Part shown: piece after piece, positions 35,282-44,525 of the stretch
How positions within the stretch are numbered: position 1 is the stretch's first letter
How the letters are laid out: each line of letters begins with the position of its first letter
NCBI RefSeq assembly: GCF_004102025.1
Contig: NZ_CP025228.1
Location: 2,418,001 to 2,482,000 of the forward strand
Length of the DNA: 64,000 bases
Source of the DNA: Actinomyces qiguomingii
GTDB lineage: Bacteria; Actinomycetota; Actinomycetes; Actinomycetales; Actinomycetaceae
Direction of reading: 5' to 3'
Program-made: the position numbers and the translations under genes
The notes under the pieces: generated by a model
What the model was told of the DNA's origin: nothing
Databases searched by the model: none
Seen by the model: the letters and a program-made list of their open reading frames with translations, nothing else

Positions 35282-37103
35282 CTTCCCAGGCCAGGGCCGC
35301 ACCTACCAGCTCACGCACCCGGGCAGCGGCCTGGGTGGCCGGCACGCAGATGCGCTCGCCGCTGCGGCGGTCGCGGATTTCCACGGTGCCCTCCCTGGCC
35401 AGGTCGCGCCCCACCACCACGGTATAGGGCATGCCAAGCAGTTCGGAGTCCTTGAACTTCACTCCGGCACTGGCCCTGCGGCGGTCGTCGTACAAGACCT
35501 CCACTCCGGCCTCATCCAGCGCGGCGGCGAGACGGGCGGCGGTCTCAAAGACGGCGTCGTCCTTGCCTGTGGCCAGGACCTGTACCTGGAAGGGCGCCAC
35601 CTGGATGGGCCAGGCCAGGCCCTGCTCGTCGTGGTTGGACTCGGCCAGGGCGGCCAGAGCACGGGTAACGCCGATGCCGTAGGAGCCCATGGTGACGATA
35701 CGGGACTTGCCGTTCTCGTCCAGGACCGTCAGATCCAGGGCGCTGGCGTACTTACGGCCGAGGGCAAAGATGTGGCCGAGCTCGATGCCGCGGGCCAGGT
35801 GCAGCGGTCCGGAGCCGTCGGGGGCGGGGTCGCCCTCACGGATCTCGGCTGCCTCAATGGTGCCGTCGGCGGTGAAGTCGCGTCCTGCCACCAGGTCGAG
35901 CACGTGCCGCTGGGAGGCGTTGGCGCCGGTGACCCAGGCGGTGCCGGGCACCACCCGCGGGTCCAGCAGGTAGCGCACCGAGCCGGTTAGCACCTCATTG
36001 CCCTCCGCGTCTCGCTCCACGCGCCGCCTCGGCGAGTTGGGGCCGATGGCAGTGGGGCCGATGTATCCGCGCACGAGCTCGGGGTGAGTGGCGAAGTCGG
36101 CGTCGGAGGCCATTTCCACCTCGGCTGGGGCGACGGCAGCCCCCAGGCGCCGCATGTCGACATCGCGGTCGCCGGGGATCCCCACCACCAGCAGTTCACG
36201 CCTCCCACCGGGGTAAGTGAGGACCACGACGACATTCTTGAGAGTGTCCGCGGCCGTCCAGACGCGTCCATCGGAGCGCGGATGAGCAGAGTTGAGGAAG
36301 TCGACCAGGGTTTCGATGGTGGAAGCATCAGGAGTGTCCACCTCGCGGGCCGGGCCAACGCCGGAGGCGTCCACGTCCGCGGGCACGGGGGTGGCGACCG
36401 CCTCCGCGTTGGCCGCGTAGCCGCCGTCGGTGCGCACGAAAGTGTCCTCGCCGATGGGCGAGGGGTGCAGGAACTCCTCGGAATGCGAGCCGCCCATGGC
36501 GCCACTCATGGCGTTGACGATCACGTACTCCAGGCCCAGGCGCTTGAAGATGCGCTGGTATACCGCGCGATGCGCCTGGTAGGAGGCCTCCAGTCCGGCA
36601 TCGTCGATGTCGAAGGAGTAGGAGTCCTTCATTACGAACTCGCGGCCGCGGATGACTCCGGCGCGCGGACGGGCCTCGTCACGGTACTTGGTCTGGATCT
36701 GGTAGATGGACACCGGCAGGTCCTTGTAGGAGGAGTACAGGTCCTTGACCAGGAGGGTGAACATCTCCTCATGCGTGGGGGCCAGCAGGTAATCTGCGTC
36801 CTTGCGGTCGGTCAGCTTGAACAAAGTGGGCCCGTAGTCGTCCCAGCGGCCGGTGTCCTTGTAGGGCTCCGCGGGCAACAGCGCAGGGAAGAGCACCTCC
36901 TGGGAGATGGCGTCCATCTCCTCGCGGATAATCGCTTCGATCTTGCGCAGGGTGCGCAGTCCCAGCGGCAGCCAGGTGTACACGCCGGGGGCGGCGCGGC
37001 GTATGTAACCGGCACGCACCAGCAGTTTGTGGCTGTCGACCTCCGCGTCGGCGGGGTCTTCGCGCAGAGTTCGGATGAAGGCCTGGGACATCGTCTGAAG
37101 CAC
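35268..37103 (-). CDS. proS: Prolyl-tRNA synthetase (bacterial type)
   Basis: The 611-residue class II enzyme charges tRNA-Pro. It has motif 1 (the [13 protein letters not shown]...[14 protein letters not shown] region), motif 2 ([26 protein letters not shown]), the YbaK-like editing insertion at about 225-390, motif 3 ([13 protein letters not shown]), and an anticodon-binding domain at the C-terminus. The GTG at 37103 gives VLQTMSQAF; a second possible start is the ATG at 37091. TAAGAT lies 6 nt before the GTG and there is no Shine-Dalgarno, which suggests a leaderless mRNA. The helicase gene overlaps its 3' end. Confidence 0.95.
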   Translation of the reverse strand: MLQTMSQAFIRTLREDPADAEVDSHKLLVRAGYIRRAAPGVYTWLPLGLRTLRKIEAIIREEMDAISQEVLFPALLPAEPYKDTGRWDDYGPTLFKLTDRKDADYLLAPTHEEMFTLLVKDLYSSYKDLPVSIYQIQTKYRDEARPRAGVIRGREFVMKDSYSFDIDDAGLEASYQAHRAVYQRIFKRLGLEYVIVNAMSGAMGGSHSEEFLHPSPIGEDTFVRTDGGYAANAEAVATPVPADVDASGVGPAREVDTPDASTIETLVDFLNSAHPRSDGRVWTAADTLKNVVVVLTYPGGRRELLVVGIPGDRDVDMRRLGAAVAPAEVEMASDADFATHPELVRGYIGPTAIGPNSPRRRVERDAEGNEVLTGSVRYLLDPRVVPGTAWVTGANASQRHVLDLVAGRDFTADGTIEAAEIREGDPAPDGSGPLHLARGIELGHIFALGRKYASALDLTVLDENGKSRIVTMGSYGIGVTRALAALAESNHDEQGLAWPIQVAPFQVQVLATGKDDAVFETAARLAAALDEAGVEVLYDDRRRASAGVKFKDSELLGMPYTVVVGRDLAREGTVEIRDRRSGERICVPATQAAARVRELVGAALAWEDAAH

Positions 37104-37109
37104 GTGGCG

Positions 37110-37115
37110 ATCTTA
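37110..37115 (-). promoter_or_regulatory. Candidate -10 box for leaderless proS
   Basis: TAAGAT on the minus strand lies exactly 6 nt before the GTG at 37103, with no ribosome binding site in the gap. Confidence 0.5.
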
Positions 37116-37635
37116 CGCGGTGTTGGTGCCGGGCGAAGTCGATAGCGGACCGGCCGAGCGGACCTGCGGAGCGGCCACGGCGCAGCCCAGCACGGCGCCT
37201 GCGCCCCGAGTGGCACGGATTGCAGCACATTGGTCTGAACGCTGAAGTGAACAGCTCGGTACAGCCGCAGAATCGCGCGGTTCGCCGACGCGACCGCTGC
37301 CACACCCCGTTTGAAAGTGCTGCATTCCATGACACCGTCTACTAAACAAAGGCGCCCTGGCGACGCGCACCGAAGTCTTCGGAGCCGCCGCCTCGACCCG
37401 CCTCTACGGAGGCCCTAACGGCGCCGCCGGACCCAACCGGCGCAACGGGAACCGCGCACCCCAACGACACTCCCGACAGGCCCTTCAGGAGCACTGACCG
37501 GATCTTCCGTATAGGTCTCGGTCACGCAGAGGCAAGTGGCGTAGCGCGTCCCCCTGGGGCTGATCACACCGGGTGAGAACGAGCAGGGATGCATGAGCGG
37601 AGCCGGGCGGAAAGACACGGCGGAACGGATGGGGT
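37116..37635. other. Intergenic stretch upstream of proS and of the regulated membrane protein
   Basis: About 520 bp without a supported gene. A plus-strand frame around 37345-37490 (with EVFGAAASTRLYGGPNG) is short, lacks a start and may be the worn end of an old gene. The rest shows no repeats, RNA structure or coding signal that I can defend. Confidence 0.35.
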
Positions 37636-37688
37636 TTGCGATGCAAACTAGTTGGTGTAGACTGACGTCGCCAGTTTGTCCAACAAAC
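37636..37688 (+). promoter_or_regulatory. Promoter with inverted-repeat operator for the membrane-protein/regulator operon
   Basis: A -35-like TTGCGA (37636-37641) and TAGACT (37658-37663) are spaced by 16 bp. The spacer holds the palindrome AACTAGTT. Just after the predicted start lies GTTTGT-CCA-ACAAAC (37674-37688). A winged-helix regulator is encoded as the second gene of this operon, so autoregulation is likely. Confidence 0.55.
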
Positions 37689-37714
37689 CACTTTGAATCA
37701 CCATAGGAGTCGCC

Positions 37715-38389
37715 ATGACCCCCGCACCGGGCTCCCCCACCAAAGAAGTCGACGGACTCGAGCCGGCAGCCGCACTCGCCGTCATCGGTGAGCAGACCAG
37801 CGCCTACCGGCACCTCATTGAGATTCGCTCCGCCCCGCTCTACACCGCCTGTGGCCTGGCCTGGCTCATCGGCTACGGAGTCTGCGGCCTCAACGTCCGC
37901 GCCGACTATACGCTTGCGTCCGGACCGTTCTTGGTCTTCTTGGGCTGCCTGGCCGCCGCCGCCGTCTTCACCTGCGTCTACATCGCTCGGCGCTCCCGCG
38001 GGCTGTACGGCCGTACCGCGTGGGTCGGCACCATACAAGGACTGGCCTGGATGGGCGGCCTGATTCTGGCCTTCACCATCTCCGGACGGCTGGGCGCCTT
38101 CCTGCGCGAACTGGGCACCCCCGAGGCATTTGACATGATCTCAATCCTCTCCAACGCCCTGCCGTGCCTGGTGGTCGGGGTGATGTTCCTCGCCGGCGCC
38201 GCCATCTGGGAGGAGATCCCCATGGCCGTCACCGGCGGTTGGATACTGGTGGTCACCACGGCGGCCACCGTCGTGGGCGGACACGCGCTGTGGGCCATCA
38301 TGGCGCTCGCCGGCGGAGGCGGCCTGCTGATGGCCGGCGCCGCATCGGTGCTGCTAGACCGTCGCCAAAGCAGCAGCGCGGGAGCGTGA
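37715..38389 (+). CDS. Six-helix membrane protein, paired with a winged-helix regulator
   Basis: The 224-residue protein has about six transmembrane segments (near 45-65, 75-95, 108-130, 148-168, 175-195 and 195-218) and a polar N-terminus. No transporter motif was recognised. TAGGAG lies 6 nt before the ATG at 37715. Its stop overlaps the ATG of the next gene, a wHTH regulator, in a TGATG junction. Membrane protein plus MarR/PadR-like regulator pairs are common in actinobacteria and often respond to envelope stress; that role is inference. Confidence 0.7.
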   Translation: MTPAPGSPTKEVDGLEPAAALAVIGEQTSAYRHLIEIRSAPLYTACGLAWLIGYGVCGLNVRADYTLASGPFLVFLGCLAAAAVFTCVYIARRSRGLYGRTAWVGTIQGLAWMGGLILAFTISGRLGAFLRELGTPEAFDMISILSNALPCLVVGVMFLAGAAIWEEIPMAVTGGWILVVTTAATVVGGHALWAIMALAGGGGLLMAGAASVLLDRRQSSSAGA

Positions 38390-38700
38390 TGACGATGAAT
38401 CGCGCAGCCGAACAGCTCGACCCGGTCATTCACGCCCAGTCCCGCCTGCGGATCATGGCCACCCTGGCTGCGATCCCCCAAGGAGACAGGCTCGTATTTC
38501 CGAGGCTGCGTCAACTGCTGGATATGACGGCCGGCAACCTGTCCACCCATCTGACCAGACTGGAGGAGGCGGGGTACGTGGAGCAGAGCAAGACCTTCTA
38601 CGGTCGCAGCCCCGCCACCTACGTCTCACTTACTGCCCGCGGCCGCGTCGCCTTCGCCGATTACACCCGGCAGCTACGCGCCTTGCTGGATAACGAGTAA
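38389..38700 (+). CDS. Winged-helix transcriptional regulator (MarR/HTH_27-like)
   Basis: The 103-residue protein is a single winged-helix domain: RLRIMATLAAIP, a recognition-helix region with MTAGNLSTHLTRLEEAGYVEQSK, and a wing with RSPATYVSLTARGRVAFADY. This is the short HTH_27 type, often written as a transcriptional regulator in the ArsR/MarR superfamily. The ATG at 38389 overlaps the upstream stop by one base. It probably represses its own operon through the inverted repeat at 37674-37688. Confidence 0.82.
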   Translation: MTMNRAAEQLDPVIHAQSRLRIMATLAAIPQGDRLVFPRLRQLLDMTAGNLSTHLTRLEEAGYVEQSKTFYGRSPATYVSLTARGRVAFADYTRQLRALLDNE

Positions 38701-38711
38701 CGCCGACGCCC

Positions 38712-38747
38712 GCTGTGAGTGCACCAGGTGCCTGGTGCACTCACAGC
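38712..38747. terminator. Perfect 36-bp palindrome after the regulator gene
   Basis: A 17-bp arm, GCTGTGAGTGCACCAGG, and its exact complement are separated by TG. It starts 12 bp after the regulator stop and ends 21 bp before the vapB-like GTG. It may terminate the upstream operon, or it may be the operator of the antitoxin gene; no U tract follows. Confidence 0.55.
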
Positions 38748-38756
38748 ACATCACTG

Positions 38757-38762
38757 TACGAT
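38757..38762 (+). promoter_or_regulatory. Candidate -10 box for leaderless vapB-like gene
   Basis: TACGAT lies 6 nt before the GTG at 38769, with no Shine-Dalgarno. It abuts the 36-bp palindrome. Confidence 0.4.
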
Positions 38763-38768
38763 GCAGCC

Positions 38769-38986
38769 GTGCGCACCACCGTTGATCTGCCACCCGCCGT
38801 ACACCGCCAGATCAAACGGCTCGCCGAGGAAAGGAAGACCTCCATATTCTCAGCGGCGGCCGATCTTACGCGTCGCGGCTAAGAACAACTCAAGCCCGAT
38901 ACACCCCTAGAGATCGATCCGGAGACCGATCTTCCGGTCATGCATGTTGGGCATCGAATCACCGCGGCAGATGTTGAGGCATTTCT
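38769..38986 (+). pseudogene. VapB-type ribbon-helix-helix antitoxin, broken
   Basis: The frame begins VRTTVDLPPAVHRQIKRLAEE, a ribbon-helix-helix N-terminus. It runs 37 codons to an in-frame TAA at 38880-38882. Beyond that stop the same frame continues with PLEIDPETDLPVMHVGHRITAADVEAF, the toxin-binding tail typical of VapB antitoxins, until the GGCTCTTC end of an ISL3-type element cuts it at 38987. So both a nonsense change and an insertion disable it. No PIN-domain toxin gene is seen downstream. Without the stop it would read as an ordinary antitoxin of about 75 residues. Confidence 0.65.
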
Positions 38987-39464
38987 GGCTCTTCGTGTTT
39001 GGGGGTGTGGTGGATGGGTGGGGTGTGCGGGTGGTGGTTTGTGTGTACGTCCCGGCGGGCGCGGTGGGCGGGGACGGGATGGCTCGCCGTGAGTCTTGGT
39101 GGCTCGCGGCGGATCGTGCCCGACGGTGCGGGTGCTGGCCCGACGGTTCGGGTGCTGCAGTCGACGATTCGTCACTTGTTTCGGCGGTTTGGCGGGTTGT
39201 ACGAGCCGTGGTTGTTCATGCCGAATCGTTGGTGGCACCTGACGAACCCTCCGCCCCGCGATGCCATCTGATGAAACCGCCCCATGGATGTCGAGAACCA
39301 GCACCTCACGCCCAAGGATGCGGCCGCCCGGAACAACCACGCGAAGCCCGTCCTCGCGCGCCGCGCCGCGTTCGAACACGGGAGACTGCGTTCGAGTGAG
39401 CGAAGAGGCCGTCACACGGCCGACCAGAACACACCGCCGACCACACCCCTAAACGCGAAGAGCC
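38987..39464. mobile_element. 478-bp ISL3-type element interrupting the antitoxin gene
   Basis: The left end starts GGCTCTTCGTGTTTGG and the right end is the inverse type, CTAAACGCGAAGAGCC, at about 39449-39464. No transposase frame is present inside. The flanking octamers (GCATTTCT and CCTATAAT) differ, so the right flank was probably deleted or rearranged. The left 41 bp match the solo end at 25651-25691. Confidence 0.65.
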
Positions 39465-39569
39465 CCTATAATCCGCCACCTATTTCCCCACCCTCTGGGC
39501 CACCAGACCATAGGACGCCGCGACCAACGCCATCGCCCGATCCCTATCAGCCCCCCGCGAGCCACCCGC

Positions 39570-40538
39570 TCACAGCAGCACGGTGGCGAAGGTTCCCACA
39601 CGCCGGAAGCCTAAGGAGGCGTACAGCCCAAGGCCGGCGGCGTTGAAGGAGTTCACATATAGGCTCACGGTTCCATCCATGCCCACATGATCACGCCGCA
39701 CCGCATCCACAACCGCCGCGAGCGCCACGGAGCCAATACCGCGCCCACGCAGGTCAGGGCGGGTCCACACCCCGGTGAGCTGCGCAACCGCCCCTCCAGG
39801 CGCAGACCAGAGCGCGCCAACATCCGTCTTGAAGGCCACGGCGCGCGGACCGTCGGCCTGGCAGGGCGCTCCGGCGCCGTCGTCGAGCAGCACATAGCTG
39901 CGCCCAGAGGCGATCAACCAGTTCACGTGGCTGGCGTAGGAGGATCCCGAGGCGGTCGGGTCGTAACCGAGTTCTCCGGTGAACATGTCCACGCTTGCCG
40001 GCAGCACCAGGGACTCCTCCGCGGGTGTAGCCCGGTGCACGTCCGCCGCGGCCCAGGCCAGGCCCGGGCGCCGCGTCGACGCTTCATCGGCCAGCGCACC
40101 CCCAGACACCTGCGGAGCTACCAGCAGGGGTTGTTCCCAACGTTCCTCGCGCGAGTGCACGCCCTCGGCCGCCAGGTGCTCCCAGACAGCCGCGACATCC
40201 TCCACCGCCCCGGCCACCGAGCCGTGACTGGTCAGCCGTCTACGGGCGTGAGCGGCCAGGGCTCGGGCCACTTCGGGGCCCGCACCGGGATGGCCCAACT
40301 CCGGTCGGGCGGACAAACCGACAGGTATGAGTGATCCGCTGGCCCAGGCCGCTGCGGTCGGCCGCCACGGGTCATCAGCGACCACGTCTCCCCGGGCCCA
40401 GCTGGGCCAGCGCAGCACCTGGTGGGCCAGGGCAACGCCGACAACCGGGTCTAGGGCACACAACTCCAACAGTCCGCTCAGACGGCTCGGGTCCAGCGGA
40501 GTCAGCGGAGCCGGCGGGCGACGACCGAACAGGTTCAC
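39570..40538 (-). CDS. GNAT-family acetyltransferase with DUF4081 N-terminal domain
   Basis: The 322-residue protein has an N-terminal DUF4081-like region and a C-terminal GNAT domain. The acetyl-CoA loop DLRGRGIGSVAL lies at about 264-275, followed by SLYVNSFNAAGLGLYASLGFRRVGTF. The order DUF4081/GNAT - ispG - rip1 - dxr matches mycobacteria (Rv2867c-Rv2870c). It starts at the GTG at 40538, 30 bp after the ispG stop, in the same direction. The acetyl acceptor is unknown. Confidence 0.78.
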   Translation of the reverse strand: MNLFGRRPPAPLTPLDPSRLSGLLELCALDPVVGVALAHQVLRWPSWARGDVVADDPWRPTAAAWASGSLIPVGLSARPELGHPGAGPEVARALAAHARRRLTSHGSVAGAVEDVAAVWEHLAAEGVHSREERWEQPLLVAPQVSGGALADEASTRRPGLAWAAADVHRATPAEESLVLPASVDMFTGELGYDPTASGSSYASHVNWLIASGRSYVLLDDGAGAPCQADGPRAVAFKTDVGALWSAPGGAVAQLTGVWTRPDLRGRGIGSVALAAVVDAVRRDHVGMDGTVSLYVNSFNAAGLGLYASLGFRRVGTFATVLL

Positions 40539-40568
40539 GCGGGAGCGGCTTACTGGTTCCAGGCGGGC

Positions 40569-41750
40569 TCAGGCGCTGGCGACAACGCTCGGGGAAGTGC
40601 CCTCCAGGGCCTCCTCACCGAACTCGGCGCGCATCTGCTCGGCCATCGCCTGCGCCTGCTCCAGCAGGGTCTCAACCACCTGGTCCTCAGGGACGGTTTT
40701 TATGACCTTACCGCGTACGAATATCTGTCCCTTGCCGTTGCCCGAGGCGCAGCCGAGATCCGCCTCCCTAGCCTCACCGGGGCCGTTGACCACACAGCCC
40801 ATCACGGCTACCCGCAGCGGAGCGGACACGTCCTTGAGCCCCTCCTCCACGGACTCGGCAAGTGACCACACGTCCACCTGGGCACGCCCGCAGGACGGGC
40901 AGGAGACGATCTCCAGTTTGCGCTCGCGCAGCCCCATGAACTCCAGCAGCTTGGTGCCGACCTTGACCTCCTCCACCGGCGGAGCGGAAAGGGAGACGCG
41001 GATGGTGTCGCCGATGCCCTGGGCCAGCAGAATGCCGAAGGCCGCACAGGACTTGATGGTGCCCTGAAAAGCGGGGCCGGCCTCGGTCACGCCCAGGTGC
41101 AGCGGCCAGTCCCCCTGCTCGCTGAGCAACTGGTATGCCTGGACCATCGTGACCACATCATGGTGTTTAACGGAGATCTTGAAGTCGTTGAAGCCGCACT
41201 CCTCGAACAGGCTCGCCTCCCACACGGCGGACTCCACCAGCGCCTCAGGAGTGGCCTTGCCATACTTCTTGAGCAGCCGCGGGTCTAGGGAGCCCGCATT
41301 GACGCCGATGCGCAGTGAGGTGCCATGGTCGGAGGCAGCCTTACAGATCTCGGCCACCTTGTTGTCGAACTGACGAATGTTCCCCGGGTTGACGCGTACG
41401 GCCCCGCAGCCGGCCTCAATCGCGGCGAAAACGTACTTGGGGTTGAAATGGATATCGGCGATGACGGGGATACGCGACTGCTTGGCGATCACCCCCAGCG
41501 CGGCGGCATCCTTGTCCGTGGGGCAGGCGACCCGCACGATGTCGCAGCCGGCGGCCGTCAGCTCGGCGATCTGCTGCAAGGTGGCCCCGATGTCGTGCGT
41601 CTTGGTGGTGGTCATCGACTGCACGGAGATCGGGGCGTCACCGCCTACCGGAACGTCGCCCACATCGATCCTGCGGGTTGGTTTACGCGGCGCCAGCACC
41701 GGGGGCTCCTCACGCACGGTCGGCATACCAAGAGCGATCGCTTCAGTCAC
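40569..41750 (-). CDS. ispG: 4-hydroxy-3-methylbut-2-enyl diphosphate synthase (IspG/GcpE)
   Basis: The iron-sulfur enzyme carries out the penultimate step of the non-mevalonate isoprenoid pathway. The 393-residue protein has the TIM-barrel N-terminal half ([22 protein letters not shown]) and the C-terminal [4Fe-4S] domain, with the Cys ligands in SCPSCGRAQ and [11 protein letters not shown]. The GTG at 41750 gives a start like that of mycobacterial IspG; the frame further upstream is not conserved. dxr of the same pathway lies two genes upstream on the same strand. Confidence 0.95.
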   Translation of the reverse strand: MTEAIALGMPTVREEPPVLAPRKPTRRIDVGDVPVGGDAPISVQSMTTTKTHDIGATLQQIAELTAAGCDIVRVACPTDKDAAALGVIAKQSRIPVIADIHFNPKYVFAAIEAGCGAVRVNPGNIRQFDNKVAEICKAASDHGTSLRIGVNAGSLDPRLLKKYGKATPEALVESAVWEASLFEECGFNDFKISVKHHDVVTMVQAYQLLSEQGDWPLHLGVTEAGPAFQGTIKSCAAFGILLAQGIGDTIRVSLSAPPVEEVKVGTKLLEFMGLRERKLEIVSCPSCGRAQVDVWSLAESVEEGLKDVSAPLRVAVMGCVVNGPGEAREADLGCASGNGKGQIFVRGKVIKTVPEDQVVETLLEQAQAMAEQMRAEFGEEALEGTSPSVVASA

Positions 41751-41875
41751 GACTCCCAGTATGGCACCGGGCGCACCCCACTGCGGTGGCGCCCCGGTCA
41801 CATCGGATGCGATTTGCCTCCCAACAGCAGCACCGCCGCGGCCGCATCGGGCTGGACTACGCCGACGGGCTCAGC

Positions 41876-43192
41876 TCAGATGGGGGCGACGATATCCGCC
41901 CAGACAAGAATCAAGGCCATGACTATCAGCAGGTAGAAGACCACCTGCCCCACCGGCAGCATCCGGGCGGTGTCGGTATATCCAGGATCCGGCAGTCCGC
42001 GTACGCGCGCCCACAGGCGCCGCAGCCCCTCCCAGCAGGCGCCGGCCACATGTCCGCCGTCCAGCGGCAACAGCGGAATGAGGTTGAAGGCGAACAGGGC
42101 CAGGTTCAGGGAGCCGAGCAGGCTCAGCATTGAGAACAGGCGCACCGACAGCGGCAGGCCGGTATCCGTGCCGGTACCGGCGCTGGTGACCTGGCCGGCG
42201 ATACGTCCTACCCCCACCAGGCTGACCAGGCCATCCGCGCTGCGATCCTCCAGCCCCAGGCCGGCGGCCACGGCGTGATACAGCCCGACTGGCAGAGTGA
42301 CAATCGCCTTCAGGGTCTGGACCACGGCGCCACCCACCACCTGCGGGATCTCGCTCGGCGGGGTGCGGATGGTGCCCAGGGAGGGCTCAATACCCACATA
42401 GGGGCGCAGCTGCTTAACCGGTTCGCCGTCGGAGCCGATCAATGGGGTGCCGTCGTCATCCAAAACGGTCCGGGGCGCCCGCACGGCGGTGACAGACAGA
42501 ACCCGCTCGGTCCCGTCGCGCCGTACGACGACGTCGACCGGCTCGGTACCGGCCGCGGCGATGGCCTGTTGCACTTCGGTCCAGGTGCTAGTGGGGGTGC
42601 CGCCCCACGAGATGATGGTGTCTGCCTTCTGCAGACCCGCAGCCGCCGCCGGGGCGACGGGGTCGGCGTCCGTGCAGGCGGCGCCGGCATCGATATCTGA
42701 TGAGACGCACTGCGCGACCGAGGCGACGGTCGTGGTGCGGCCGGGTTGACCGACCACGCCTAGTGCGACGGTTAGACAGATGATGCCCAAGGCGAGATTG
42801 GTCAAGATGCCACCGGCCATGACCAATAGTTTGCGGGGCACGCTCAGGCGGTAGAAGGCGCGGTCCTGCTCGTCGGGGCCGAGCTCGGCCAGTGCCTCCT
42901 CGCGAGCCTCGGCGATCATGGAGCCGGGCTTATCCGGATGACCGGGGCGGGCTGGCGGCAGCATGCCCAACAATCGCACGTAGCCGCCCAGCCAGATGGC
43001 CTTGATGCCGTATTCGGTCTCTCCACGCCGGAAGGACCACAGCTTGGGGCCGAAACCGATGAAGTACTCGGGGACCTTCACCCCGAAGTGCTTGGCCGGC
43101 AGCATGTGGCCGAATTCGTGCAGGGCGATGGACACGGCGATCCCCAGGATGAGGATGACAATGCCCAGAACATATGCGAGGGTGTGGCTCAA
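41876..43192 (-). CDS. Site-2 protease family intramembrane metalloprotease (Rip1/RseP)
   Basis: The 438-residue protein cleaves anti-sigma factors or signal proteins within the membrane. The zinc site HEFGH is at residues 25-29, a PDZ domain follows at about 190-270, and the third ligand region NLIPLLPLDGG lies at about 380 in the last helices. This matches Rip1 of mycobacteria in order and position between ispG and dxr. Translation begins at a TTG at 43192, with AGGAG 6 nt upstream. The substrate anti-sigma factor is not in the window. Confidence 0.9.
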   Translation of the reverse strand: MSHTLAYVLGIVILILGIAVSIALHEFGHMLPAKHFGVKVPEYFIGFGPKLWSFRRGETEYGIKAIWLGGYVRLLGMLPPARPGHPDKPGSMIAEAREEALAELGPDEQDRAFYRLSVPRKLLVMAGGILTNLALGIICLTVALGVVGQPGRTTTVASVAQCVSSDIDAGAACTDADPVAPAAAAGLQKADTIISWGGTPTSTWTEVQQAIAAAGTEPVDVVVRRDGTERVLSVTAVRAPRTVLDDDGTPLIGSDGEPVKQLRPYVGIEPSLGTIRTPPSEIPQVVGGAVVQTLKAIVTLPVGLYHAVAAGLGLEDRSADGLVSLVGVGRIAGQVTSAGTGTDTGLPLSVRLFSMLSLLGSLNLALFAFNLIPLLPLDGGHVAGACWEGLRRLWARVRGLPDPGYTDTARMLPVGQVVFYLLIVMALILVWADIVAPI

Positions 43193-43205
43193 GAATGTCT
43201 CCTGG

Positions 43206-44525
43206 TCAGCGAGTGCGGGCAGCGATCAGCTCGTCGGCGCGGGCGCGCGCCCAGGTATCCGCGGCGAGCACGTCATTAAGTTCGGGGTCGCGCATCCCGG
43301 TGTGGGCCTCCAGCACCTGCGCGTCCACGGCGACGATGTCCAACCAGCGCAGCCGCCCGTCCAGGAAGGCGTCCACGGCCCGCTCATTGGCGGCGTTGAA
43401 TACCGCCGGGTGGGTAGCAGATGCCGCGACTGCTCCGCGGGCGAGCTCCACCGCCGGGAAGGTATCGGCGTCCAGCGGCTCGAAGGTCCAGGCGGTGGGC
43501 TCATCCCAGGATTGCGGAGCCACCGGCCCGACCAGGTCCGGACGACGGGGCCAGGTCAGGCCCAGGGCTATGGGAAGGCGCATATCGGGAGTAGACGCCT
43601 GGGCGATGGTGGCTCCATCGATGAACTCGACCATGGAATGCACCACCGACTGGGGATGCACGACCACGGCGATCTCGGCGGGGTCGACGTCGAACAGCAG
43701 ATGCGCCTCGATCAGCTCCAAACCCTTGTTAACCAGGGTGGAGGAGTTGACGGTGACCACCGGACCCATCGCCCAGGTGGGGTGGGCCAGTGCCTGAGCG
43801 GCTGTGACCTCTGCCAGATCATCACGGCGCCGTCCGCGGAAGGGACCGCCGGAGGCGGTAAGGATAAGGCGGCGCACCTCACTGCGGCCGGTGATAGTGG
43901 GGCTGGTCAGTCCCTTCTCGTGCACGCCGGAGCGCAGCGCCTGAGCGATGGCCGAATGCTCGGAGTCCACTGGCACCACCTGCCCGGGGCGGCGCAGCGC
44001 CCGTTTAACAAGTGCCCCACCCACGACAAGAGACTCCTTGTTCGCCAGGGCCAGGGTGGCGCCCGATCGCAGAGCGGCCAGGGTGGGCGCCAGCCCCACC
44101 GAGCCGGTTATGCCGTTGAGGACCACGTCCCCCTCCCCCACACCGGCGGCCGCGATCAGGTCGGTGGCGGCGTCAGGACCGGTGAGGATCTGCTCAACCG
44201 GATCGGGCCTGCCGGCACGGGCGGCGGCGGTGGCCAGGGCGGAGCGCAGATGGGCGACCGTATTCGTTCCTGCGGCCGACACCGCCAAGCGGGGCACAGC
44301 ATGGGCTACGGCCTGCTCGGCAAGCAGTTCGAGCCTAGCGCCGCCCGCAGCCAGGCCCGCCACCCGCAGCGCCGATACGGACCCGGACGCGAAGGTGCCC
44401 GGGACGGCCCGATTAGCGTGGAAATGCTCAATGATGTCCAGCGCCTGGGTGCCAATGGAACCGGTGGAGCCCAGTAGTACGACGGCGCGCATACCGCCGT
44501 CTGCGGCTGTGACGGCCATGGTCAT
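43206..44525 (-). CDS. dxr: 1-deoxy-D-xylulose 5-phosphate reductoisomerase
   Basis: The first committed enzyme of the non-mevalonate isoprenoid pathway, using NADPH and a divalent metal. The 439-residue protein has VLLGSTGSIGTQALDII at about 16-32, LANKESLVVGG at about 155 and the metal-site region DSEHSAIAQAL. The N-terminus may start at the ATG at 44525 (MTMAV) or a few codons later. Its ATG overlaps the stop of the DivIVA-repeat gene by 4 bp, so the two are coupled. Confidence 0.94.
   Translation of the reverse strand: MTMAVTAADGGMRAVVLLGSTGSIGTQALDIIEHFHANRAVPGTFASGSVSALRVAGLAAGGARLELLAEQAVAHAVPRLAVSAAGTNTVAHLRSALATAAARAGRPDPVEQILTGPDAATDLIAAAGVGEGDVVLNGITGSVGLAPTLAALRSGATLALANKESLVVGGALVKRALRRPGQVVPVDSEHSAIAQALRSGVHEKGLTSPTITGRSEVRRLILTASGGPFRGRRRDDLAEVTAAQALAHPTWAMGPVVTVNSSTLVNKGLELIEAHLLFDVDPAEIAVVVHPQSVVHSMVEFIDGATIAQASTPDMRLPIALGLTWPRRPDLVGPVAPQSWDEPTAWTFEPLDADTFPAVELARGAVAASATHPAVFNAANERAVDAFLDGRLRWLDIVAVDAQVLEAHTGMRDPELNDVLAADTWARARADELIAARTR

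Noticed and set aside
38999..39271. Small frames inside the 478-bp ISL3-type element as a transposase or toxin
   Set aside because: No DDE or PIN residues, Trp/Gly-rich translation typical of non-coding high-GC DNA.
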